Shown piece after piece: positions 22,541-33,968 of a stretch of DNA of 64,000 nucleotides. The stretch's first letter is position 1. Each line of letters opens with the position of its first letter. The position numbers and the translations under genes are program-made. The notes beneath the pieces were generated by a model. That model saw only the letters and a list, made by a program, of their open reading frames with translations, was not told where the DNA came from and did no database searches. This DNA is from Riptortus pedestris (Eukaryota; Arthropoda; Insecta; Hemiptera; Alydidae): the NCBI GenBank assembly GCA_019009955.1, contig CM032228.1, positions 74,819,501 to 74,883,500 of the forward strand, read 5' to 3'.

Positions 22541-24388
22541 CACGAAAAGCAGATTTCCCAAGTCTTGGTCTGACACATTAATAATCTTATTTAAGCAGAC
22601 TTCCCTTAAGGGAAATCAGTTATTGAGGTCGTACTCATGATGCGATTTTCAAAACATTTCATCAAATATCCATCGATCCTACCCAGGAAATGAGCTCCGT
22701 TCAAAATTATATGTGTGCCTGTTAATGCTCTAGCGGTCGCAACTTTTCTTTGATCGTTACCAAACTCGATATTTAAACTTTTATGCAATAAGACAGATCA
22801 AGTTCGTTAATGGCTGAAATTGGACCAGTGGGAGGGGGGGATTTTCGAAAATTCGAAATATCTCCGTTACTATACTTCGGATCAAAAAATTGTATAGAAC
22901 CAATCTTATTGTAAATTAAATTTACTATAAATATTGTTTTATACATTTATTCACTATCTGGAATATTAACCATGGTATTTGGATTTTTCAGTTTTCAGCC
23001 TTCAACTAACCCCCTCTTCTTCTCACGTTACATAAAAAAAAACTCTGTTATGTAATAAACCACATTATTCGAAACTTAAATACCATAAATTGTTTTCCAG
23101 AGACCTTTAGTATACGAGATAAATGCAAATATGTTATGGTTACCCCCCCCCTTTTTAAATTTTCTGTCTACTAAATGTTGATTGATTGAGATAAAAATTA
23201 TTCTGTTCCATTATAAATTACAGTACTAGATATAGTAAATAGATTTCAATAATATTAATATGTTATATTCCGATATATGTCTGTAATTGTTTTCTTTCCT
23301 GAGAGAAGTTGGCACACCCGTTTGTTTATGTTTCAGGTGCTTCCCATCTGGAGGCTTCTTATTATCGTTTGTATTTATTCACTTGATGTTGACGGTGCTA
23401 TTGTGTTAGCAGTATATATATTTATATATTGTTAAACATTAAGAGGGAAATCTGCTTAGCTTACACAGCCCCTGCGTCACTCACTTATTTCTAAATCTAA
23501 AACCGATGAGTATAATTGGCTATTTACATAACGCTGTTTGCAAGGATGTACGAAAAAATCTCTTAAACTTTGAGTTAAGAATATATAGATATAAACCAAC
23601 TATGGTAGAGCATCAACAAGATCATTTCGATAGCATTGTTCGCTACGACTCATAATGACGGCAATATTATGAATTTTAGAATCCCTCCCTGTTCATTGTC
23701 TGGTTTAGGCCAATAACTAATATGACCATTAATGCTGAGTAAATGAATTAATTGTCGAGTTTGGTATTGATCAAATAAACATTTTCGAGTTAAGAACGTA
23801 AAATCTTAATTGTTGGCGTCATCAAACAAGGTATTTGCAAGTACCTCATCTAATACATATCTCTTCTGAATAATATTTTTTTTTATTTAACCATCAAATA
23901 AAGTAATTATATAACAGAGTATAGTTATTGCGACAGGAATACGAAGAGGGGTTTACTGAATGGCTGAAAACTAAAAGAAATCCAAATATCTAGGTTATTA
24001 TTGAAGATTGAGAATAAATCTATATAACAATTATAGGTAATTGAATTTTCAATAATATGTGTTCTATACAATGTTTCGATCCACCGTATGATAACGGGAA
24101 TATTTCGATGATAAATGTTCCTAAATCCCTCCCCCCCCCACTTTACTACCCTCTCCCGGTCCAATTTTAGAGGTTAACAAAATAGATATTTAGAATTACA
24201 TAAAACACTTATTTATCAGTTCGGGAACGATAAAGAAAAATTGCGGCCATTACAGTTCGAGTTATAGAGAAATATATACAATTTTGAAAGGACATCATTT
24301 GTTCACCTCCTTGGTAGGATCGATGGGCATTTGATCGGCTGAAACGGGTACAACCTCAGTAGCTGATTTACCTTAAGGGAAATCTGCC
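22541..24388 (-). mobile_element. Family A element (outer), split by 22594-23485
   Basis: Truncated reverse right end AGCAGATTTCCCAAGTCTTG at 22541, continuing after the nested copy with family A body in reverse, and left-end sequence CTCAGTAGCTGATTTACC..GGGAAATCTGCC at 24388. Copy 2: 42430-44328. Confidence 0.6.
22594..23485 (+). mobile_element. Family A element, nested copy
   Basis: AGCAGACTTCCCTTAAGGG start, body without a TA array (ATTATATGTGTGCC instead), poly-C run, and the end AGCCCCTGCGTCACTCACT. The copy 2 version (42476-43371) keeps the canonical ...GTCACGGACT. A family A copy lacking the TA array shows the array is not obligatory. Confidence 0.7.
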
Positions 24389-24394
24389 AAAAGT

Positions 24395-24490
24395 GATACA
24401 AGAGAAGGTGATTAAAAATTGAAGTAAGAGATAGCAAATAGAAAAGTGGTATAAGAGATGACGAATAAAAAGTGATATAAAAGAATATAA
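24395..24490 (+). repeat. Minisatellite, second block
   Basis: GTGATACAAGAGAAGGTGAT, GTGGTATAAGAGATGACGAA and GTGATATAAAAGAATATAAAG continue the unit found at 22220-22520. The array was probably split by family A insertion. Confidence 0.65.
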
Positions 24491-25063
24491 AGTCACTAAC
24501 TGTATTAGCGATGTTTCGGGGAATCTCTTTCTTTCATGAATGACTAAAACAATTAAAATGTCGAAAAGAATTATTTTAAAATAATAATAGAGTACTAGCT
24601 AAAGAATAATATTAACACAAATAAATTAAACAGCGTTGAATGATGGACAATATTGATTCATATTGACAAGATTGACAATATTGAATTATTGTCAACTATA
24701 AATGTAGGAGTTTTTGATTTTGCAAGTCTGCTGTGACGGCAGAATTATATATTTGCTACTTTAATGAATATATCCATTATATATAATGAGTATTTCTGAA
24801 ACACTAATGAATAATTAGCATGAGAGGGAACTGACGTTTGAATTTAATTATATTAGAGAATAGTTGAATGGATTTCTCTCTCAATAAACTGTTTTTCAAT
24901 GGATTTAATCATTGTCTGACGGAATTCATAATTATTCCTAGAATTCTCTGAAATTCACTTGACTTATTATAAATGATTATTTATTTGAATGGAGCCTTCA
25001 GAGAGTGAGAAATAGCTTTACCCTTAATGTCTGAATATTTTCATGTAATTTGTCCAATATCTT
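24491..25063. other. End of duplicated unit, unassigned
   Basis: AT-rich and unique. In copy 2 this stretch is split at 44916 by a 2.8-kb insertion and resumes near 47697. Confidence 0.5.
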
Positions 25064-25134
25064 AACATATCGATCTTCCTGAGTACTGTGGAGTTATAAT
25101 AAAAGAGAACATACACATCATAAAAAATAGAAAA

Positions 25135-25888
25135 ATCCGTCACGCAGGGGCTGCGTTAACTAAGCAGATTTCCCAAGTGAGCCACGTATTTGAATTTATC
25201 TCAAAACCTAAAAATTCAATGAGAACAATATTTGGTATTTAAGCTTCAAATAAATAGCGAAATGCCCTAACAACTTCAATAGAGAGGATGGATACAGACT
25301 CAGCAAACTCTGGAAGCCGGTAATTCCACAGAGACCTCCAAAAAGAAACGAAAACTACGGTATAGGCGATGAACGACCACCGGACCAAGTATCCGTAGAC
25401 ACCTGGAAGGGAAGACTCCGCCCAAGGAAACCGGATAAGACTCAAATATATACCAGAGATGAACTAACAACTCTTCAGTCTCAGAGATAGCCCTGAGGAA
25501 GCTAGCAGCATGTCTAGCGAAACGTTGGCAACCAATATGAAGACACGGTCAAGACCCGAAGACCTCGAACTCCGAACATAGCCTATAGCCACACGCAGAA
25601 TACAAATGCAAATATCTCGGTTAATATTCAAGATAGAGAATTAATGTATAGAAACAATAATTTTATAGTAAATTTAATTTTCAATAAGATTGGTTCTATA
25701 CAATCTTTTGATCTGACGTATAGTAACGGAGATATTTCGAATTTTCGAAAATCCTTCCCTCTAAACCCCCCCTCCCACTGGTCCGATTTCAGCCGTTAAC
25801 AAACTTGATCTTTCTTTTTACATAAAACGCTTAAATATGAAGTTTGGTAAGGATCAAACAAAAATTGCGACCGCTAGAGCGGTAACAG

Positions 25889-25967
<79 letters not shown>

Positions 25968-26069
25968 CGTCATCTACTAGGTAGGATCGATGGACATTTG
26001 AAGAAAAATTTCGAAAATTCCGTCATGAGTACAACCTCAATAGCTGATTTCCCTTAGGGGAAATCTGCT
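25135..26069 (-). mobile_element. Family A element forming the spacer between duplicated units
   Basis: Reverse copy from ATCCGTCACGCAGGGGC to GGGGAAATCTGCT at 26069, directly before copy 2 starts. It has a TA array at 25893-25964. The stretch 25175-25610 is unusual: it is richer in GC, not part of the family, and carries a CTGAGGA..GAAA motif and the relic of a coding frame (..EEASSMSSETLATNMKT..) of an unidentified retroelement. Confidence 0.65.
25493..25522 (+). other. Hammerhead-like core (CTGAGGA..GAAA)
   Basis: CTGAGGA, one unpaired A, a GCTAG-CAGCATGT-CTAGC hairpin, then GAAACG. Same architecture and spacing as the motifs in the fold-back element. The same bases can be read as protein (ETLATNM), so it may be a coding relic and not a ribozyme. 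Confidence 0.3.
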
Positions 26070-26645
26070 AAAACCATTTTAAATAATCTGAGATTATTTA
26101 TATATCTCATAAACGTAACTTAACATATGTGTAGCTTAACTATTTGAGTTACGGAGTGGGTCTTAATCACATTTGGTACACCCAGTGGTGAGTTCAATGC
26201 TCACCTGAACAATAGGAATTTATTTAGTATCGAACTCCGTAAATAAAATCAGGAAAATGTGTTTACCTGAAGTTATCCAGTACCAATTAGCCTTAGTAGA
26301 GGAAACTTGACCTTAGTAATTGACAACAACACTATTAATTACTACCATTATTAATTAATATTACTAGCTAATATTAACTTCAATAACATGCCACATATGT
26401 GGTTACCGGTCAACTGGTATTATTAGAAAATAAGGCCTGCTGAGACTTCAAGAAGTTAAAATCCTTCAGAATGGACTATTAAAGAAAATATGCCGAAGTA
26501 ATTAAGTTGAAAAAATTAAATGATTTTTAAAAATTCCGGCAATACCAACAATTAATCTACATTTCATTTAGCAGATTTCCCGCGATTTTGGGTAAATTTC
26601 CTCGAATGTCCATCCTTCCTACCTAGGAGACAGCGAAAATGAGGT

Positions 26646-26676
26646 CCGTTCAAATTACACACAACACACACGCACG

Positions 26677-26761
<85 letters not shown>
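26646..26761. repeat. Compound microsatellite (CA)n(TA)n
   Basis: Copy 2 counterpart of 4053-4159. It leads straight into the fold-back at 26762, without the inverted family B copy. Confidence 0.9.
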
Positions 26762-26763
<2 letters not shown>

Positions 26764-26822
26764 GAAACAGGTCTCAATAACTTGAAGTCTTCCCACCAAT
26801 TTATTTATTCATGCACAAGGCC

Positions 26823-26848
26823 TTTCGGCACTAACGTGCCCTCATCAG
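26823..26848 (-). other. Hammerhead-like core, left arm
   Basis: On the minus strand: CTGATGA, G, GGCAC-GTTA-GTGCC, GAAA. Mirror of the motif at 26953. An imperfect stem III (AGGC/GCGT-type pairing) could follow, but stem I partners are not evident. Confidence 0.35.
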
Positions 26849-26952
26849 GTGCTTCTGCTGTATATTTGTCGGTAACGCCACGGCTTTGGGGCCAAAGCCT
26901 ACTCCGTGGCCCCAAAGCCGTGGCGTTAACGTCAATTATACAGCAGAAGCAC

Positions 26953-26978
26953 CTGATGATGGCACGTTAGTGCCGAAA
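26953..26978 (+). other. Hammerhead-like core, right arm
   Basis: CTGATGA, T, GGCAC-GTTA-GTGCC, GAAA on the plus strand. See the left arm for the caveats. Confidence 0.35.
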
Positions 26979-27069
26979 GGCCTTGTGCGTGAATAAATAA
27001 ATTGGTGGGATGACTTCGTGTTATTGAGACCTGTTTCCCAGATCTGCACTCCCACATCCAGCAACATAC

Positions 27070-27078
27070 AAATTATAT

Positions 27079-27148
<70 letters not shown>
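27070..27148. repeat. (TA)n microsatellite, lightly interrupted
   Basis: TA run with single AA and GT interruptions between the fold-back flank and family B. Confidence 0.9.
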
Positions 27149-27149
<1 letters not shown>

Positions 27150-27150
27150 C

Positions 27151-28112
27151 TAGCTCAGATACCCGGCTTCGCTCGGGAATTCATTTGAGGCTGAATGTTG
27201 ATGGTATTTTTTTGGCAAGGCTTTACTTTGCACAATATTTTGACATTTACCCGCCCCAGTGTTTAGGGTTAATACCCGTAGTTTTTGTGGATTTGTTAAT
27301 AATAAAATTAATTTTTTATGTAAGACTTCACTGTCCTCCACATTGTCATATTTCCCGTTTCCTGTGCATTATGCATATATTTGAATTATTAAGGACAAAA
27401 TATTAACATACATTTGAATTAATTTTTCCAGGTGAGGTACCTGATAGTTCATATTGAAAAGAATTGTTGAGCAACTTTCTCTAAATAACAAAATAATCAA
27501 CTTTGCCATGTGCGTATTTGCATAAAAACCAATAAGAAACGAAATACAGCTATTTTTAATTTCTGGCTTCCCTTACAACCCCCACTCCTGCCCGTCCCTA
27601 GAAATGTTGGTATGACTTATGATAATTAAGACGTCACTGCTAATACACATACCGAGTTTTATTTAGTTCGGTTGAGTCTTTTGTGCCAAATAATATTGTT
27701 GACTCCCGCTATAATTTTTAGCGTATAACGCATTTAAACTTCGGAATACGACGAAAGTGTATATAACAAAAGTTACTCTAAATAAAAACATAAACAACTT
27801 TTGTTATGTGCATACTTACCGAAAAACCAATAGGAAACAAAATATCTCTATTTTTAATTTCAGCCCTCCCTTATAACCCCCACTCTTGTTCGTTTCAGTG
27901 AAAATTAATATAGCCTAAAGTCTAAGTTGGATTAGTAGTAATATACATACCAAGTTTCATAAAATTCGGTTCAGCTGTTTATGCGTGAAAAGGTAACAAA
28001 CAAACAAACACACACCAAAGAAACAAAATAGCAGTTATGGTTTCTAAGACATGTGAAACGAAAAGTTATCGTGAAATTTCGAGAAAAAAATCAATGTACA
28101 GACAGAGGTCAC

Positions 28113-28116
<4 letters not shown>
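27151..28116 (+). mobile_element. Family B element, copy 2
   Basis: CAGATACCCGGCTTCGCTC head, two internal repeats of about 295 bp, GCGTGAAAAGGTAACAAAC tail, ending at a TA array (28117-28147). It is the counterpart of 5797-6770 and is followed, as there, by the family A right half. Confidence 0.75.
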
Positions 28117-28144
<28 letters not shown>

Positions 28145-28152
<8 letters not shown>

Positions 28153-28880
28153 CAGTTGCCGCTCTAACGGTCGCAATTTGTGTATCGTTACCAAACGAGG
28201 AGAATTCGAAAGTTATAGTTACCAAACACATTGTATAGGCGTTTTATGTAAAACTAAAGATTAAGTTCGTTAACGGCTGAAATCGGACTGGGAGGACAGG
28301 GGCTATAGAGGGGAAAATATCTCCGTTATTATAGCTTGGATCGAAAACTATTGTAGTACATGAAATTAGGTAAAAAATTTGTTATGTATGCATTTTTCCT
28401 ATCGTAAATATTACCCGAGATATTTGCATTTTTAGTTATCAGCCTTCAGTAAGCCCCCACTCGTATTCATATCACAATAAACTGCTATACCATAAACCAC
28501 TTAATTGGAAGGTTAAATACCGAATATGTTTTTCATTGAACTTTTACTGTGTGAGGTAAATGCAAATGCCTTTGTAATGACGTCATCGTTTAAGAATTTA
28601 CGTTATTAACTCGAAAATATTTACTTGGTGTATACTATACTCGATATTTAGCTGTTCTATTTAACACTAATAGTTTTATCAGTTAATGGCTTAAACCAGT
28701 AATAGGAAGGAAAGGGTCAGGAAGGGGATTGCAAAATTCAGAATATCTCAGTTATCATGATTTGGATCGAAACTTGCTATACTTTTTAAACTATTGGTGT
28801 CGTGGTAGATTATTAGTAGTTCATTGATTTCATCCTACGGTAAACTAACCCTAACTACTACTCATCGAAATTTGACATAG
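28145..28880 (+). mobile_element. Family A right half, copy 2
   Basis: Counterpart of 6835-7590, starting TTTGTCAGTTGCCGCTCTAA after the TA array. A short deletion (GATATTCAAA region) distinguishes it from copy 1. Confidence 0.55.
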
Positions 28881-28936
28881 AAATAAATAATATATTGGGT
28901 CAATCCATTTCATGTCATCCAGAAAATAAAATATTA

Positions 28937-29750
28937 ATTTGGTTGCTTCACTATTTAAAAAGAAATCAGATTTTTTTTTATATATATATTACCCTTAAGT
29001 ATATGTTGTATGTTATTTTTATTTTTTTTTTATTTATTATTAACGTCCACTTTTTGCAACTCAGGCTAATTGGGACGGGTTATCTACTGGTTACCACCCT
29101 TTTCTAGCCAGGGTGGGATTTTAGGATGTTATTTAATGAATTTCGTCACTAAATAATTTCCTTTGCCCAGTCAAGAATCGAACTCGCCACTCTAGGTTTA
29201 CCATGTGAGATAAAGGTCAACGCTTTAACTCGCATGGCTAACCTGAGCCCCTGTTGTATGTTAAAAATTATCAATTTAAAAGTGTTACTGCCAATAGTTT
29301 TTGAATGGCGGTTATATTTGTTCGGTGAATTGCTACATCCAGGTGTTTACGCCAACGCCTGTAACTCCTAAACTATTTTTACTATCCCTATGGGACAAAA
29401 ACATACTTATTTAGAAAATGAAGGGCTTCCTTTTATGTTCTCATGAAACATTATCCTTAAAAACAGAGAAAAAGGATTAGAAATATGAAAACATAGCCTC
29501 TTATTTCAACCCTAAAACCTAAATTGGGGTAGAAAGTGTATATAATATAAAATGTAGCACTTTATTTTCGGTATGATTTTGTTCTTGTTCCATACGGATA
29601 GAACAAGAGTGTAGCAATTCACCGAACAAATGTGGCTGCCAATCAAAAACTATTCGAAGTAAAATTTTAAAATGACGATTTTCAACTTCCAACATATAAG
29701 GGTATTGTATTAAAAAAAAATCAGATTCTTTAAAAATATTTAAGCCACTG
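28937..29750. repeat. Fold-back element, copy 2, SINE-interrupted
   Basis: Counterpart of 7638-8207. The left arm is broken by the 29016-29251 SINE; the right arm with AGCAATTCACCGAACAAA is intact. Confidence 0.6.
29016..29251 (-). repeat. tRNA-derived SINE, full length
   Basis: A 236-bp minus-strand insertion absent from copy 1. Read on its own strand it starts GGGGCTCAGGTTAGCCATGC (A-box-like), has GAGTTCGATTCTTG (B-box-like), then a tRNA-unrelated body, and ends in an A-rich tail. A perfect 12-bp target duplication TGTTGTATGTTA lies at 29004-29015 and 29252-29263, and copy 1 has the single site near 7705. The target duplication and A-tail fit LINE-driven retrotransposition. Confidence 0.9.
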
Positions 29751-29851
29751 CTGGATGGCTTTAAAATTATTGGCCATATAGTGAGACGACATTGACATTA
29801 CTAGTGTGTCATTCTAGCGCGTGGGAAATGTACATATTTTGGGTCTTTTTT

Positions 29852-30406
29852 ACATTAGCCCCGAAATTCAAATTAGGTTATAATCACATGATTTTAGAAA
29901 TACCAGTGATAAAACTCTTGATAATAAACTATTATAAACGAAAGTTTTAAGAGAAACTGAACCACATTTATTACAAGTATAAAATTAACAAAAATAACAT
30001 TTTTTTGGTGGTCAATAACCCCTTATACTTGATAATATAGCATTAAATAAGTCATCGTTTTGATGCCTTCTTCCCCAGACGAACTCACATATGTAGGAGT
30101 CTACCATTGTTCTCCTTGTTTCACATTCACGTTTATTTCTACGTTTCAGTGAGGGCCACAATGATTCCGCACGTTGTGTATGTGCCCCAGTTTTCATATC
30201 AATGAAATGTTTAGAGTGGTTAACAGTAAAATGTTTATATTTCATTCCTGGTTTTTTAGGCGGCGATATGACCTCCAGCAGTCAGAGTATATTGTTGCTC
30301 CAGGCCTAATAGAATGGATAATGGACTCTGTTAATGTTTCCTTGCTTCTGTTAGGGATTCCTAAAATCATGTGATTATAACCTAATTTGAAATGCGGGGC
30401 TAATGT
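29852..30406 (-). mobile_element. Merlin-like transposon derivative, copy 2
   Basis: TIRs at 29852-29897 and 30361-30406. Only about 555 bp long because it lacks the insertion seen in copy 1. This is the short internal-deletion form of the element. Confidence 0.7.
30012..30373 (-). pseudogene. Merlin-type transposase fragment, copy 2
   Basis: Open from 30245 down to 30012, including TVNHSKHFID, GAHTQRAESLW, and the end CEFVWGRRHQNDDLFNAI. A 4-bp loss near 30250 (GGTTTTTTAGG against GGTACTTTTTTTAGG in copy 1) shifts the frame upstream, so the IYSDCW motif lies in another frame. The N-terminal part is missing as in copy 1. Confidence 0.7.
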
Positions 30407-30413
30407 AAAAAAA

Positions 30414-31032
30414 AGTCCGTCACGCAGGGGCTTCGTAAACTAAGGAGATTTTCCACGTGAAGTTATACAATAGAGAAATCTCCATACGAGAGCCGAACAG
30501 CTACGGCAAATGGCCGAACTGGCTTTTGGTGGGAAATTCAGTCATCTGTTATCAGCCCACAATTATTAAAAATGCAAATATCTCGGTTAGTATTCAAGAT
30601 AGAGAATAAATGTATACAACGATATTTATAGTAAATTTAATTTGCAATAAAATTTAAATTATTTATAAACGTCCACTTTTTGCAACTAAGGCTAATTGGG
30701 ACGGGTTATCTACAGGTTACCACCCTTTTCTAGCCAGGGTGGGACTAAGGATTTTATTTAATGAATTCCGTCATTAAATAAATTCCTCTGCTCAGACTGG
30801 AATCGAACTCGCCACTCTAGGTTTACCAAATTTACAATAAGATTGGTTCTATAGATTTTTTTGATCCGACGTGTGGTAACGGAGATATTTCCAATTTTCC
30901 ACCTGTAAACCTCCCCTCCCACTGGTCCGACTTCAGCCATAACGAACTTGATCTGTCTTTTTGCATAAAATGTTTAAATATCGAGTTTGGTAACGATCAA
31001 ACAAAAATTGCGACCACTAGAGCGTTAACAGG

Positions 31033-31088
<56 letters not shown>

Positions 31089-31189
31089 GTCATCTCCTGG
31101 ATAGGATCGATGGACATTTGAAGAAATTTTTCGAAATTAGCGTCATGAGTACGACCTTTATTGATGATTTACTTTAAGGGAAATCTGCT
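30414..31189 (-). mobile_element. Family A element, copy 2, with SINE inside
   Basis: Counterpart of 10006-10767. The SINE is at 30651-30828 and a TA array at about 31037-31082. A partial family A 3' end follows at 31205-31229. Confidence 0.7.
30651..30828 (-). repeat. tRNA-derived SINE, 5'-truncated, copy 2
   Basis: Same insertion as 10236-10414, flanked by AATTTGCAATAA and AATTTACAATAA. Confidence 0.7.
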
Positions 31190-31229
31190 AAAAGACCCCA
31201 TTTTTTACGAAGCCCCTGAGTGACGGACT

Positions 31230-32990
31230 TTTCAGTCTGCAGTTAGACCCCCCCCCTACCCTTTCAATAAATCAATAAGCATATCATGTCTAGCTTTAAT
31301 TTCAACTCCTGTTTACGTTGGGTCCTGATTCGGTCAAAATAGAGAATAGAAGGTGGGTTGACGTCATCAGCGAGTCGTAGCAGCTTGTGTCAAAGTCGCG
31401 AAGCAGCAAAGCCACAAAGTGACCGTCTTCCTACTTCTATTCTACACCTGGAGGGACACTCGCCTTTCCCAGATCATATTAATGATGGCCGACTTGCTCC
31501 AGCTGGTATTCTGACTGTAATCTGATTGGAAGCAATCTGGGAACTAATCTTGGAGGGGCCCAGTTGCTCTAATTTACCCATAATCGTCTTAGCCGATAAC
31601 TAACGTCACCTGAATTAACCGATCAATTAACTACTCAACCGAAATTAGGCTATTCGCTCCCATAAACTTAAATCAAATTTGACCCACGTTACAACTAAAT
31701 TGGAAACTATTTGCAAGACAGTTGTGTGGCACTTGTAACCCCGCTAAAATATTTTATAAACTAATAGATAGATAGAAAAATGTGTAATTAAGATTGTTAT
31801 CTTTTTACAGAAGTCCTTTCAGTTACTAAAATAAATATTAGATGAAACTAAAATAAATATTCATTTTCAATAAATTATTATATTTTAAGCACATTTCTTA
31901 AATAATAATATAAGTTTTTGATCAATTCTTTTCTTTTGGAATTAGTATAGTTTTCAATTTTTCTAGAATTAGGTCTACCTGGCTGTGACCTAGTGTATGG
32001 TGCCTAGGATCTGAGGACATAGGACAACTGAATAAAAAATGTGTTCTTATTCTGGAGTAAATATTATTTATATATTCTTCAAATTTTATGGCAAGGATCT
32101 CCAAAATAACAAAAAAAAAACATTTTGTATATATTTTAAAAAATTTATTGTAAAAAAAAGAAATCAAATATCTCAATCATATATTCTATAACATTTGATC
32201 TTAAATTAATCGATTTTAAATTATGACGCGAAATAATCGAGTTCAAGATTGGCTTGTAAATAATTGATTTTTATTCAGTTGACTAAACCTACCTCGGGAA
32301 CCTCTTAGTATCGTCTACCTCCTCTGTGAGGACAGTCGCAACGTAATGTAAAAGGTAAACGAGCACTTCAGAAATGTAAGTAGCAATTTATAATTAGATT
32401 TAATAAATATATCATAGATGTAGGCACCTACTAATACAATATATAGCAAAAGAATTATTAAGGGATGTGTTAAATTAATGTTATTAATAATTTTTTATAT
32501 TTTTTTTAATAGGGATAGCCCCTGAAGAGGTGGCAAAATAAGTCACGAAACATGTAGGGCAGTTTCAATAAAGCTTGCACTGAAAAATGTTTTTTATTGG
32601 AGACCCTTGAAATAAAATTTGAAGAATATATAAAAAATGTGTTATGTCTTCATCTTTAAGAATATTGCATATGCAACACACTTTTTCCGAGCTGATTTAT
32701 TGATTCCACTCCTGTAGAAGAAATGTTTTCCGAATGTTAGGCGAAGTTATGATACTATCCTTATTAGCGGAATCTGTATTTCAGCTGTAACGTAGAATTC
32801 TAAGGTAGATTAGACGTGTCAGATGATTTTGCATACTTACTTTATCCGACTGTATTTTTATTGTTTGTTATGTGTATAGGTCAACCGGGAGTGTAAGTCT
32901 GCTTCTGAGAACATTTGCATCCATTAAATATTAAATTTAATAAATTAACCTTTAATATATATTAACTTACTGTTACATATATATATACAA
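31230..32990. other. Mostly non-repetitive block, copy 2
   Basis: Counterpart of 10807-12540. The minus frame 31922-32176 extends the one in copy 1 but is not recognised. A CTGAAGA..GAAA motif is intact at 32522. Confidence 0.4.
32522..32550 (+). other. Hammerhead-like core (CTGAAGA..GAAA)
   Basis: CTGAAGA, one unpaired G, a short GTG..CAC stem with an 11-base loop, then GAAACATG. Copy 1 (12091) has lost two bases of the GAAA. The stem is weak. Confidence 0.25.
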
Positions 32991-32992
32991 TA

Positions 32993-32999
<7 letters not shown>

Positions 33000-33068
<69 letters not shown>
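33000..33068. repeat. (TA)n(CA)n microsatellite
   Basis: Copy 2 counterpart of 12550-12646. Confidence 0.95.
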
Positions 33069-33072
<4 letters not shown>

Positions 33073-33074
33073 TG

Positions 33075-33245
33075 TATAACGAGTTGGGTGATGGCCTTAA
33101 TCTAACTTGGTAAATTTAAAAACGTTGGTTCGATTTCCACCTGCTTATGAGGCATTTATTTAGTGACGAACTCAATAAATAAAATCTTTATTCTTACTCT
33201 GGCTAGAAAAGGGGAGTTACATAAAACCGTCCCCAATTAGATTTA
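33075..33245 (+). repeat. Degenerate SINE relic, copy 2
   Basis: Counterpart of 12651-12815. Confidence 0.5.
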
Positions 33246-33968
33246 GTTGGATGAAGTGGAGGTAAATAAAACACATTTAACGAACCAAGGAATCCCTAAT
33301 TTGTCATGCCCAAGATCGATGGACATGAAGAAATGTTTCGAAAATCTCGTCATGAGTAAAACATCGGTTGCTGATTTCATTAAGGATTGTCTGATTATTG
33401 CTTTGAACAAAATCTTGGGTATTTTATGTGCTACTTCTTTTAAAGTAAATAAAAACAGATTTATAAACAACAAAAACATGTTTTTTTAAAACTTTATTGT
33501 GCTATGACGAATCGGTATGGTTTATCTACCGTTTTTCTTAGGTTGGAGCCAAGAAATTTAAGGAATCGGGGGAAATGAGGAATCGAAAGCGTAAATCAAT
33601 TTATCAAGGGTGAAGGTCTAACACACATTAGGCTAGCTAGTCTCTTCTAAATCCTCCCCACACCCCAAAAAAAAAATGTAAACAAAACTTATATGGAAAA
33701 TGTAATAACATTTTTCAAAATACTGTAAAAACAAAATCTGATGTGGGCGCCACTTCACTGGTATTAAATTAAATTCCAATACAATATGCCTTTGTGCACA
33801 TCTTTTAAAGCTATTTCATTTGAGCTTGACATTCGACACCTCTGTTCCGACTCCGACACCAATGCATCAGATCAACTAATGCCATATAATTAATTGGCCT
33901 TTTCTCGATAATTTAATGATATACAAAATTAGTCATTTGCAAATCATCTGTATCAAGTGTTAGTTATT

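Larger units (their letters stand above)
3468..25063 (+). repeat. Segmental duplication, copy 1 (about 21.6 kb)
   Basis: From AAAACCATTTT at 3468 to GTCCAATATCTT ending at 25063 this block is matched in the same order and orientation by 26070-47789. Landmarks repeat throughout: SINE relics, the Merlin derivative, family A copies, the minisatellite and unique stretches. Differences include several kilobase-scale insertions or deletions, such as 4160-5494 and 8546-9675, present only here. Single-base differences are sparse by eye. It could be a true tandem duplication or two haplotypes wrongly placed in tandem by assembly. Confidence 0.9.
26762..27039. repeat. Fold-back element, complete copy
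   Basis: Nearly perfect inverted repeat with arms of about 130 bp meeting at GGGGCCAAAGCCTACTCCG. Each arm carries, in opposite orientation, GCAGAAGCACCTGATGA, a GGCAC-GTTA-GTGCC hairpin, GAAAGGCCTTGTGC and GAATAAATAAATTGG. It is flanked by TA arrays. It looks like two copies of one small repeat joined head to head. Confidence 0.85.
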
